From Verrucomicrobiota bacterium (GTDB lineage Bacteria; Verrucomicrobiota; Verrucomicrobiia; Opitutales; UBA2995), in the NCBI GenBank assembly GCA_027297085.1, contig JAPUIL010000823.1, positions 1 to 6,445 of the forward strand: a stretch of 6,445 nucleotides of DNA, written 5' to 3'. Under the pieces are notes generated by a model. It ran no database searches. It saw nothing but the letters and a program-made list of their open reading frames with translations, and had not been told where the DNA came from. The position numbers and the translations under genes were made by a program. The number at the start of each line of letters is the position of its first letter. The stretch's first letter is position 1. Positions 1 to 6,445 of the stretch are shown here, piece after piece.

Positions 1-40
1 AAGGTGCGGGGTATTGCTAATCTCTTCGACGACCGGTCTA

Positions 41-111
41 TCGGCAGCAAGCTACCACCAGCAATGCATAGGATTTCTGCTCCTCAGCTGTAGGAGGTAG
101 CTTACTGCCGA
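41..111. repeat. Imperfect inverted repeat, REPIN-like (paired REP-type sequences)
   Basis: The arms are 41-59 (core CGGCAGCAAGCTACCACC) and 93-111 (core GGAGGTAGCTTACTGCCG). They are complementary over 19 positions with two mismatches (48/104 and 57/95) and enclose a 33-base spacer. Each arm also folds on its own; in the right arm GGTAG (96-100) pairs with CTGCC (105-109) around the loop CTTA. The right arm with its flank, TGTAGGAGGTAGCTTACTGC and then CGAA, resembles known GTAG-type REP sequences of the form GTAGGAGCGAGCTTGCTCGCGAA. It keeps the GTAGGAG head and the AGCTT core and has a different but still pairing stem. Two such sequences facing each other are the arrangement called a REPIN, which RAYT transposases mobilise. 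No T-run follows either arm, so a terminator is unlikely. The inverted repeat is seen directly; the REPIN identity is inferred from resemblance and needs other genomic copies. Confidence 0.5.
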
Positions 112-140
112 ATCTGTTGGGCATGTATGCCGATGACCAC

Positions 141-173
141 GGCAGAGCGAGGACGCTCTTGCCCTGCCTTTTT
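141..173 (+). terminator. Possible intrinsic terminator of an upstream gene
   Basis: GGCAGAGCG (141-149) pairs with CGCTCTTGCC (154-163) around an AGGA loop. This gives nine base pairs with one bulged T at 160. TTTTT follows at 169-173, five bases after the stem. An alternative fold pairs GGCAG (141-145) with CTGCC (164-168), which abuts the T-run directly but leaves a six-base bulge. ACCAC (136-140) can also pair with GTGGT (175-179) across the T-run. A plus-strand gene ending left of the window would suit it. The offset T-run makes it weaker than a textbook terminator, and it could instead be another REP-like palindrome. Confidence 0.35.
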
Positions 174-298
174 GGTGGTTCAGAGTTATAGAAGTGAACT
201 CGAATACCTGTTGTGGACTCCGTATTAAAAGTTAATCCCAGCAGAAGGTGCTGGATCTGATTTTGTGGTCGTATACCGCTCGAACTGTTCCATTCTAT

Positions 299-334
299 GG
301 GGAATAGTGAGTGCCTTTAGAGGTGTCTCACTTG
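299..334 (+). promoter_or_regulatory. Competing translation-start signals of the protease gene
   Basis: Three in-frame starts are possible. GTG at 311 directly follows an in-frame TGA (308-310) and has GGGGAA (299-304) six bases upstream. TTG at 332 has the more Shine-Dalgarno-like AGAGGTG (319-325) six bases upstream. ATG at 350 has no purine-rich site at normal spacing, since AGAGGTG is 24 bases away. All three keep the hydrophobic N-terminal segment and differ only in the length of the region before it. ATG 350 gives the most typical short, basic N-terminus (MKHPIMLR). The ribosome-binding evidence alone would favour TTG 332. Confidence 0.3.
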
Positions 335-349
335 CTAAGCTACCCCACT

Positions 350-3300
350 ATGAAACATCCAATTATGCTGAGACTTTTTGTTGCTGGAGTCTTACTGGCG
401 GGGGTGATTTTTCTTATGTGGACGATTAGTCCCTTTCCATCTGAATTGTTAGATCCGGGAGTGGATAAAGTGTCCTCACCTTTTGATTTGGATTCAGAAG
501 AGGGATTTTCGGTACAGGAACTTATTCCTGTTTTGAGCAACAATTTGTTTCCGGATTCCATCTCGCGGAATGCAATCGGCGATTTCGAAGATTGGATGGC
601 ACGGTACTTGGAAGAAACAACGGCCGGTCGAGAACTGATCGCGGCTGAAGGAGTCCGGATCGCCCAGCGTCGCCGGGTTGAGATGAAAGCGCTGATCGTT
701 GCAGATCCGGAACTCGCACTTTTACTGACGATTCCTTACGAAATTCGTCGTGTGTTGCCACAAGAGGTTATCGAAAAACTCGAAACACCCGTTAGTTCGC
801 TAGCCCGATTCGAGCTGCTTGTTTTCTGTCCGGCACCCGGTCAAAGTGGCGGTGGATTTGAGCGGATAGCCACAATTGGTGAAAATCAACTTAACGTTTT
901 CACTTATGGTCGCAGACTCGACATCGCGACGAAAGACAAGCTCTCCGTTCATGGTATCGCCATCGACGATGTTTTGGCCATGGCGGAGGATCCGGTCCGA
1001 GTGCTTTCGGAAACGGAACGAGAGGACCGGGATTTCGATTCAGGACTGGTTGTCGCGGTCGGAGCCAATGTGTATTCGGTTTTAAATGACGAAGCCTTGG
1101 CACAATTACGTACTGGGCTAGAGGAGGATGAATTATCGTTGGGTCCACGCCCAGGTGCAGGCTACTCCTTACTACAAAGAGGTGAAGTGGAAGGCGTGAC
1201 TCTGCTTTTTACCGAGGATCCCGATCGGGAGTTTGGTCTTGGTGATCTTCCGGAGACTCAGTCAGATCACACCGAAGGCCCGAAAACCATGCTCTACATC
1301 CGGGCTCGTTTCTCTAATCAAGCGGCGGACTATGAGCCTAACGATCTCGCTACGCTCATGGAGCGGCAGGCGGGATGCGAGGCGTTCTGGTTTGAAAACT
1401 CCTACGGGAAGTCTTCGCTGACGACAACGTTTACGGATACGATCACGCTGCCCAACTCGGCCAGCTATTATGCGGATCAAACGTCCGGTCGACTGAATAC
1501 CCTTTATGGGGATGCGCTTCCTCTGGTTAAGGCTGCTGGCACGGCGAAAGGACAGGATTGGGATGAAGCAAACTACGATTTCTATACCATGATTACTACC
1601 GGCGGTAGCTGGGGGTATGCGGGAGTCGCCAATGTCGGTGGACGGCGTTCTCACCTCAATGGAGCTGGTACCTCGCAGATTCGTACCGCATCGCATGAAT
1701 TCGGACACAACCTGGGGCTGTTGCACGCCAACTATTGGAGGACAGATTCCCCGTCGCCGATTGGTCGAGATTCAATACCTGGCGGATACGTTGGAGATGC
1801 AGTGAGGGATGAGCGTATTGAATATGGCCACAAGTTTTCAGTAATGAGTGCTCAGAATGGCGGGGGAGATTTTAATGAAGGTAGAGGGCATTACACAACG
1901 GGCGAAAAGGTGAGGCTGGATTGGCTGGTGTCCGGAGATAATGATTGGGTGAGTGTGGACTCAAACATGGATGCACCCATTCGGCTTTATCGTCATGATG
2001 TGGTTGCTGAAGATTTTGGATCCATGATCGCCGGCGTGGCTCGTGCGATTAAGATCAATGCCGACTCGGGTGATTATGCTTCGACCAACAAACGTCGTTA
2101 TTGGCTGAGTTATCGTCGTTTGCCAACTAACGGAATTTCTGAGACCTGGTTGAGGCGTGGCCTGCAGGTTGACTGGCAGCGGGAGAATTATGGAGGTGAC
2201 GGTTCAATTCTCCTCGATATGACGCCTTATACCCGGGATGACACTGATGAGCGTGTAAGGGCGAGGTCGGATAACAATGACAAGGAAGATGCCGTTGTGG
2301 TCATCGGCCGTACTTACAGTGACGAATTGGCGGATATTCACTTTACCCCGATTGCGCAGGGCGGCGAAAACCCAAATGAATGGATGGATGTTATTGTAAA
2401 CATCGGGACACAGAATGGGAATAGGGATCCGCTGATAGATTCCTACACAGCCACCGCAGAGCAGGTGGATACAAACGTGGAAGTGGAATTCGCGGCGGCA
2501 GCGACTGATGCTGATGGTGACACCGTATACTATACTTGGACCTTCGGTGATAACTCATTGGTTGTGGATAGCCTGAATTCTTCTAATGCTAAGAAGAGTT
2601 GGAGTGAAGCAGGTTTTTTCCCAGTGCGGGTTACGGCTTCAGACGGCAAGGGTGGGAGTGATACGAAAGAGATAATTGTTCAAGTAGGTTCGCCAACGGA
2701 CTCCTATTCAATTCAAGGTCGATTGGTCCATGCTGGTCTTCCTGTGGAGGGTGCGCGGGTCAATGTTGGAAACCTTGTGCAGGCTTGGACTGCTCGAGAT
2801 GGACGGTATGTCCTTCCGGGCTTGGGATCGGAGAGTTTTTTAGTAAAAGCAGCCAAGGAAGGATTAACCTTCGAACCGCATTTCCCAAATCCGGTGTATT
2901 TGACCGAACTCAATGCTTACGGAAGAGATTTTGTAGCAATTGAGGACGGACAAGGAACCGGATCTCTAGAGCTCACTGTGATACCTTTCGAAAATACCGT
3001 TCCGCTTGGCGCGCAAATAAAGTTGAAGACTCTGGGTTGGGATGGAGCGGGTGCTAGTATTTCAACTTCGCCATCCTGGTCGGTTACCGGCGGCGGAACG
3101 ATCAGCGAAACAGGCACATTCTCTGCAAACGAGGTCGGTGGACCCTTTACTGTGACGGCCACCCTAGGTTTTTCTTCGGCGAACGCTCTGGTGACAATTG
3201 TGGATGTGAAAGCAATTGGAGTGGTAGCGCAAACTGCGCAAGTCTCCGAGCCCGGCACGGAAGACGGGTTATTCCGGATCAGGCGTTATGGAGATACTGA

Positions 3301-6259
3301 AGGTGAATTAACCGTACAATTTTCAGTAAGCGGAAGTGCGAGCTCTGGTTTGGATTTTGTGTCGTTAGCGAATTCGGCAACGATTTCTCATGGGTTTGAA
3401 TTTGTGGATGTGTCCTTGAATATCCTTGACGATTTTCATGTCGAATCAACCGAGGAAGTGATCTTAACGCTACAAGCAGATAGTTCATATACCATATACT
3501 CAGCCGAAGCCTCGGCCACGATTGAGATCCTGGACGATTCCGATATGGCGCCGATCGTGAACATCATTTCGCCGACGGTGCCCCTGGCAATCGTAGCCGA
3601 AACGACCGGACTTTTTATTCAGGCTGAGGTCATCGATGACGGTTTTCCAAATCCACCGGGTGCTGTCACTGAATCCTGGTCTGTAACCGAGGCACCAGAA
3701 GGCGGAATCGTACTATTTTCGCCGCCCCGAAGTAACGAAACGGTTGCCACCTTTAGCGTCCCCGGATTCTACAGAATCCAAATTTCGGCCAGCGACGGCG
3801 TAAACACAGGTGTTGCGGAGCTTGCTGTCCACGCAGGTGTAATTCCGGGAGCTGATCCATCGATTGCTAATGAGGTGGTGTACTACGACATGGATGAGGG
3901 TTCAGGAGTGACCGCGACCGATGCTCGAGGAGGGGATAACAATGGAACACTGGTCAGCGGCGCAAGTTGGACGGCTATTGGAAACGGCATCTCCGGGACC
4001 GGAATCCTGTTCGACGGTGTAGATGACCAGGTGAATCTGGCTGATTCAAACGAAATCAATCTGCTCGATCACAGTGTTCGGTCCATAGCACTTTGGTTCA
4101 AGGCAGACGATCCTTTACAAGCAGGTAAACAGGTCCTCTACGAAGAGGGCGGTGGCACCAGGGGATTGAACATCTACTTGGAAGCAGAAACCCTTTACGT
4201 GGGTGGATGGAACAACGGTGGAAGTGGTTGGGAGGAAACTTATCTGAGTACCGATTTGTTGGACACGGCATGGCATCATGTAGGACTGGTGCTGAACGCT
4301 CAGGCTTCTAACGACGAGCAAGCTGACGCATTTAAGGGGTTTCTGGACGGGCTTGAGTTCGGTAGTGGTGGCGCCGCTCCCCTGGATGGCCATGGCGGAG
4401 ATATCGCTTTAGGCGCCAATCGTGGAAACACTCAATATCACGACGGCAATTCGACCGGGTCGGGCGACCACTTTGCTGGAATTATCGATGAATTTCATTT
4501 GTGGAATCGGGCGTTGTCTGCCGGTGAAATGGGGCAGCTTTACAGTAGAAAATATATTGGTCCCGGGTTAATATTAAACTCAGTAGCCCATTCCGGTGGA
4601 AGCGTGGTGATTCCAGGTGGTATGGGTATCGTATTAAATGGCAGAACATCAGGTAACAGTTCTCTGGATACAACTTGGACGGAAGTAATTTCTCCGGAAG
4701 GCGGTAAGGTTATTTTTAGGGATTCCTCAGCGGCAAGTACCTTGGCTACCTTTTCGAAACCCGGCTTTTATAAACTCAGGTTTGCCGGAGATGATGGCAT
4801 TCAGAAGTCAGCGATTGATATGAATGTGCATGCTGGATTGGATTCAGGAGCTAATCCCCCGATCGAAAAGGAGACTATACATTATTCAATGGATGAGGGA
4901 AGCGGCACAACGACGCTGAATAGTATCCTGGATGGTTACCATGGAGAACTAAATGGTGGTGTTGGATGGACAAATCCGAATGGTGGCATTTTAGGAACTG
5001 CAGCAGTGTTTCAAGGCGACGATGAATATATCCGAATTCCTCCAAGTTCAGGGATCGGAGGTAGTGGAAGTCAAAAATCATTCGCGATGTGGATTAAGCC
5101 GGCTGAATCAGGAACCGGTAATAAAGAGGTGATTTTCGAACAAGGTGATTTGGATAACGGACTCGATGTTTACCTTGATGGAGATATACTTTATTTCGGG
5201 GGATGGGGTGAAGGCGAACCTGATTGGTCAACTTTTTTAACTGTTCCTATTGGCCGCGACAATTGGCATCATCTAGCACTTGTACTAAACGTTTATGATC
5301 AGGGCTATTTGCAGGGCAATGGACTTCGAGCATATTTCGATGGTACTTTGGTAGCTTCGGGATCTGCAGGATACTTGGATGAACATCACAACAGTTCAGG
5401 CCTTGGTGGTTTATTTCGGGATATTGTATTTCATGATGGGACTGTACTCGTGAATGCTACTATTTCCTTTTCGGGGCTCATAGATGAATTTCATTACTAC
5501 AATGACTATGCTCTTTCGATTGATGAAATCGGCAAACTGTACGCCTTTGGTAATATCGGACCCATAGTGAATGCCGGGCCTGACCAACCTTCGGTTCCTG
5601 AGTTGACCGTTTCCTTTGCAGGTGGTGCTATTGACGATGGGCGTTGGGAGAGTCCGCTGGTATACGAGTGGATGATTTCGGGTCGCCCCGGCGCAGGAAC
5701 TTTCAATCAACCCAATGAAAATGAAACCGAGGCACAACTTACACTGGCCGCTGGTGGGACCTACCATGTGATTCTCGGCGCCTTCGATGGACAGGTCACC
5801 ACATTCGACGAGTTGGAGGTGACGGTGAATCAACCGACTTATTTTGATCTTTTCATGGACGGTTACCCCTCTGTTGCAGCCGAGAACCGTGGATATCTTT
5901 CCAACCCAGACAATGACCTATGGACGAATATTGAAGAGTATGGATTTGGCGGTGCTCCGGATTCTTTGGAGTCTCATCCTGAACTGCGATTGTTTTCGGA
6001 AATTGTTTCGGATGGGGATGAGCTCTATTTTGAGTTCCGATTTCCGCGAAGACTCGATGCAGCCTTGCGAGGATTGAATTACGAACTCCAGCTATCTATT
6101 AATCTCTCGTTTCAGTCCTGGAGTAATCAGGGTTACACCGAAATCGGAACGACGCCGATTGATGAAAACTTCGAAGAGGTCAGGATTAGGGTTGATGAAC
6201 CGATGAGTTTTACCCGTCCAAGGATCTTCGGTCGAGTAAGGGTAGAAGTCAAAGAGTAG
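350..6259 (+). CDS. Secreted or surface-anchored multi-domain zinc metalloprotease (gametolysin/M11-like) with PKD, Calx-beta and LamG-like modules
   Basis: This gene encodes a 1969-residue predicted extracellular endopeptidase; residues are numbered from ATG 350 (alternatives GTG 311, TTG 332). Residues 1-8 are basic and 9-26 hydrophobic, with no clear AxA cleavage site, so this is a signal peptide or an uncleaved anchor. Residues 27-312 look like a pro-region. The catalytic domain starts near 313 with the strand KTMLYIRARF. It carries HEFGHNLGLLHA at 449-460 (zinc ligands H449, H453 and H459; catalytic E450), the Met-turn sequence SVMS (M499) and TTGEKVRLDWL. This arrangement matches M11 gametolysin-like metzincins. 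Next come PKD (691-781, with DADGD and WTFGD), a carboxypeptidase-regulatory-like domain (786-865), an Ig-like domain (871-952, WSVTGGGTISETGTF) and Calx-beta (955-1065, ending ILDDSD). Two PKD-like plus LamG-like units (1067-1403, 1404-1736) and a PKD-like domain (1737-1828) follow. The C-terminal region (1829-1969) has a degenerate verrucomicrobial NPDNDLWTNIEEYGFGG motif. There is no PEP-CTERM or LPXTG sorting signal, and only two cysteines (C160, C343). The gene appears intact and monocistronic. The protease call is firm, the M11 assignment fairly so; the substrate is unknown. Confidence 0.9.
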   Translation: MKHPIMLRLFVAGVLLAGVIFLMWTISPFPSELLDPGVDKVSSPFDLDSEEGFSVQELIPVLSNNLFPDSISRNAIGDFEDWMARYLEETTAGRELIAAEGVRIAQRRRVEMKALIVADPELALLLTIPYEIRRVLPQEVIEKLETPVSSLARFELLVFCPAPGQSGGGFERIATIGENQLNVFTYGRRLDIATKDKLSVHGIAIDDVLAMAEDPVRVLSETEREDRDFDSGLVVAVGANVYSVLNDEALAQLRTGLEEDELSLGPRPGAGYSLLQRGEVEGVTLLFTEDPDREFGLGDLPETQSDHTEGPKTMLYIRARFSNQAADYEPNDLATLMERQAGCEAFWFENSYGKSSLTTTFTDTITLPNSASYYADQTSGRLNTLYGDALPLVKAAGTAKGQDWDEANYDFYTMITTGGSWGYAGVANVGGRRSHLNGAGTSQIRTASHEFGHNLGLLHANYWRTDSPSPIGRDSIPGGYVGDAVRDERIEYGHKFSVMSAQNGGGDFNEGRGHYTTGEKVRLDWLVSGDNDWVSVDSNMDAPIRLYRHDVVAEDFGSMIAGVARAIKINADSGDYASTNKRRYWLSYRRLPTNGISETWLRRGLQVDWQRENYGGDGSILLDMTPYTRDDTDERVRARSDNNDKEDAVVVIGRTYSDELADIHFTPIAQGGENPNEWMDVIVNIGTQNGNRDPLIDSYTATAEQVDTNVEVEFAAAATDADGDTVYYTWTFGDNSLVVDSLNSSNAKKSWSEAGFFPVRVTASDGKGGSDTKEIIVQVGSPTDSYSIQGRLVHAGLPVEGARVNVGNLVQAWTARDGRYVLPGLGSESFLVKAAKEGLTFEPHFPNPVYLTELNAYGRDFVAIEDGQGTGSLELTVIPFENTVPLGAQIKLKTLGWDGAGASISTSPSWSVTGGGTISETGTFSANEVGGPFTVTATLGFSSANALVTIVDVKAIGVVAQTAQVSEPGTEDGLFRIRRYGDTEGELTVQFSVSGSASSGLDFVSLANSATISHGFEFVDVSLNILDDFHVESTEEVILTLQADSSYTIYSAEASATIEILDDSDMAPIVNIISPTVPLAIVAETTGLFIQAEVIDDGFPNPPGAVTESWSVTEAPEGGIVLFSPPRSNETVATFSVPGFYRIQISASDGVNTGVAELAVHAGVIPGADPSIANEVVYYDMDEGSGVTATDARGGDNNGTLVSGASWTAIGNGISGTGILFDGVDDQVNLADSNEINLLDHSVRSIALWFKADDPLQAGKQVLYEEGGGTRGLNIYLEAETLYVGGWNNGGSGWEETYLSTDLLDTAWHHVGLVLNAQASNDEQADAFKGFLDGLEFGSGGAAPLDGHGGDIALGANRGNTQYHDGNSTGSGDHFAGIIDEFHLWNRALSAGEMGQLYSRKYIGPGLILNSVAHSGGSVVIPGGMGIVLNGRTSGNSSLDTTWTEVISPEGGKVIFRDSSAASTLATFSKPGFYKLRFAGDDGIQKSAIDMNVHAGLDSGANPPIEKETIHYSMDEGSGTTTLNSILDGYHGELNGGVGWTNPNGGILGTAAVFQGDDEYIRIPPSSGIGGSGSQKSFAMWIKPAESGTGNKEVIFEQGDLDNGLDVYLDGDILYFGGWGEGEPDWSTFLTVPIGRDNWHHLALVLNVYDQGYLQGNGLRAYFDGTLVASGSAGYLDEHHNSSGLGGLFRDIVFHDGTVLVNATISFSGLIDEFHYYNDYALSIDEIGKLYAFGNIGPIVNAGPDQPSVPELTVSFAGGAIDDGRWESPLVYEWMISGRPGAGTFNQPNENETEAQLTLAAGGTYHVILGAFDGQVTTFDELEVTVNQPTYFDLFMDGYPSVAAENRGYLSNPDNDLWTNIEEYGFGGAPDSLESHPELRLFSEIVSDGDELYFEFRFPRRLDAALRGLNYELQLSINLSFQSWSNQGYTEIGTTPIDENFEEVRIRVDEPMSFTRPRIFGRVRVEVKE
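3548..5833 (+). repeat. Tandem PKD-like/LamG-like coding repeat, 2 full units plus a half
   Basis: Within the protease gene, a unit of a PKD-like domain followed by a LamG-like (concanavalin A fold) domain occurs at 3548-4558 and again at 4559-5557. A third PKD-like half-unit lies at 5558-5833. Matching anchors sit 333 residues apart: PEGG, ATFSxPGFY, VHAG, YxMDEGSG and LY. The later anchors WHH and IDEFH are offset by 331 and 332. The start of the third half-unit (GPIVNAG) is also 333 residues after the second (GPGLILN). From PEGG to MDEGSG the two units align without gaps with about 33 of 71 residues identical, counted by eye. The DNA has diverged much more, so the duplication is old. The LamG-like copies are likely carbohydrate- or protein-binding jellyrolls; their ligands are unknown. 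Confidence 0.8.
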
Positions 6260-6316
6260 GCTGCTTATCAGATGGCGTTTGAGGTTGGGATTGAGTTCGT
6301 GCCTCGCGTTGAAAAA

Positions 6317-6445
6317 TCAGCCTCGTTTCTTGACCAGACTCGTATAGACCCGATCGATGAACCCAAGCGAAGCCGAAACATCACCGTAGCGCTCGTTGTA
6401 TCCCGATGTGGGGTCAGAGGCTGAAATCTCCTTCAACGACTTTCC
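6317..6445 (-). CDS. 3' end of a convergent gene, product not recognised (partial)
   Basis: The minus strand is open from the right edge to a TGA whose complement is at 6317-6319. It gives the last 42 residues of a protein, starting GKSLKEISASDP and ending in FIDRVYTSLVKKRG. The composition looks like real protein: mixed charge, a YNERYGDVSASLGF stretch and a basic tail. The gene points toward the protease gene, leaving 57 bases between the two stops. No strong terminator is visible in that gap, only a weak GAGG/CCTC pairing (6281-6284 with 6302-6305). The YNxxYGDV...DRVY pattern faintly recalls the end of membrane desaturase/hydroxylase proteins, but this is too thin to assign. With only 42 residues, a chance open frame cannot be fully excluded. 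Confidence 0.5.
   Translation of the reverse strand, partial: GKSLKEISASDPTSGYNERYGDVSASLGFIDRVYTSLVKKRG

Larger units (their letters stand above)
1..349. other. Upstream intergenic region with structured DNA
   Basis: This stretch has no convincing gene. It contains a long imperfect inverted repeat (41-111), a small GGCA/TGCC hairpin (120-131), a hairpin followed by five T (141-173) and a weak GTTCA/TGAAC inverted repeat (178-182 with 195-199). The part from about 200 to 310 looks unstructured and presumably carries the promoter of the protease gene. The only -10-like strings seen, TATTAA at 223 and TATACC at 272, lack a matching -35 element at the usual spacing, so no promoter is called. 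A reading frame open from the left edge ends at TAG 91-93, but it runs through the inverted repeat and is not accepted as a gene. Confidence 0.6.

Noticed and set aside
1..93. Plus-strand frame open from the left edge to TAG 91-93, ending MHRISAPQL
   Set aside because: Only 30 codons are visible, no family is recognisable, and it runs through the REPIN-like inverted repeat, which would normally be extragenic. It could still be the tail of a real gene.
40..126. Minus-strand mini-ORF of 28 codons (MPNRFGSKLPP...)
   Set aside because: It spans both arms of the inverted repeat, has no ribosome-binding site and no recognisable product. It is most likely a by-product of the palindrome.
223..277. 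TATTAA (223) and TATACC (272) as -10 promoter elements
   Set aside because: No -35-like hexamer occurs 16-18 bases upstream of either, and AT-rich hexamers are expected by chance.
297..320. Seven-codon upstream ORF (MGNSECL) overlapping the candidate starts
   Set aside because: Such short frames arise often by chance, and there is no sign of regulatory peptide function or a ribosome-binding site of its own.
1262..1726. 154-codon minus-strand open frame inside the protease gene
   Set aside because: It lies opposite the region encoding the catalytic domain, has an Arg/Ile-rich sequence without domain features, and is explained as a shadow of the real frame.
5411..5833. 140-codon minus-strand open frame near the 3' part of the gene
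   Set aside because: It is antisense to the LamG-like/PKD-like coding sequence and has no recognisable domain. It is a shadow frame.
6260..6316. Possible bidirectional terminator between the convergent genes
   Set aside because: Only four GAGG/CCTC pairs with a long loop are present and no hairpin adjoins a T-run on either strand, so the evidence is too weak to list.

Overview
The window is dominated by one very long plus-strand gene (350-6259, 1969 codons). It encodes an exported, multi-domain zinc metalloprotease. The mosaic is typical of marine Verrucomicrobiota, Opitutae-like, or a close PVC-group relative: a gametolysin-like (M11-type) catalytic domain, then PKD, carboxypeptidase-regulatory-like, Ig-like, Calx-beta, two PKD-like/LamG units, a final PKD-like domain, and a C-terminal region built around a 'DPDgDGlsNleEYalg'-type motif. 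The taxonomic call is an inference from this architecture, especially the C-terminal region. It was not tested against any database.

Layout: 1-349 is mostly non-coding. It holds a long imperfect inverted repeat (41-111) whose right half resembles GTAG-type REP sequences, so it may be a REPIN-like element. A second hairpin followed by a T-run (141-173) may be the terminator of a gene lying left of the window. The protease gene follows with an ambiguous start (GTG 311, TTG 332 or ATG 350). After its TAG stop at 6257-6259 there is a 57-bp gap. The last 129 bases appear to be the 3' end of a convergent minus-strand gene whose product I do not recognise.

Working model: the protein is exported or anchored by an N-terminal hydrophobic segment and kept latent by a pro-region of about 285 residues. 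It probably acts at the cell surface or outside the cell, where the catalytic domain (HEFGHNLGLLH at 449-459, Met-turn near 499) cuts protein and the beta-sandwich modules act as spacers or adhesins. No operon partner is visible. No CRISPR array, tRNA, rRNA, insertion sequence or phage gene was seen. I found no clearly new system. The points most worth checking are the REPIN-like element, the 333-residue internal repeat, and the unusual appendage set on an M11-like protease.
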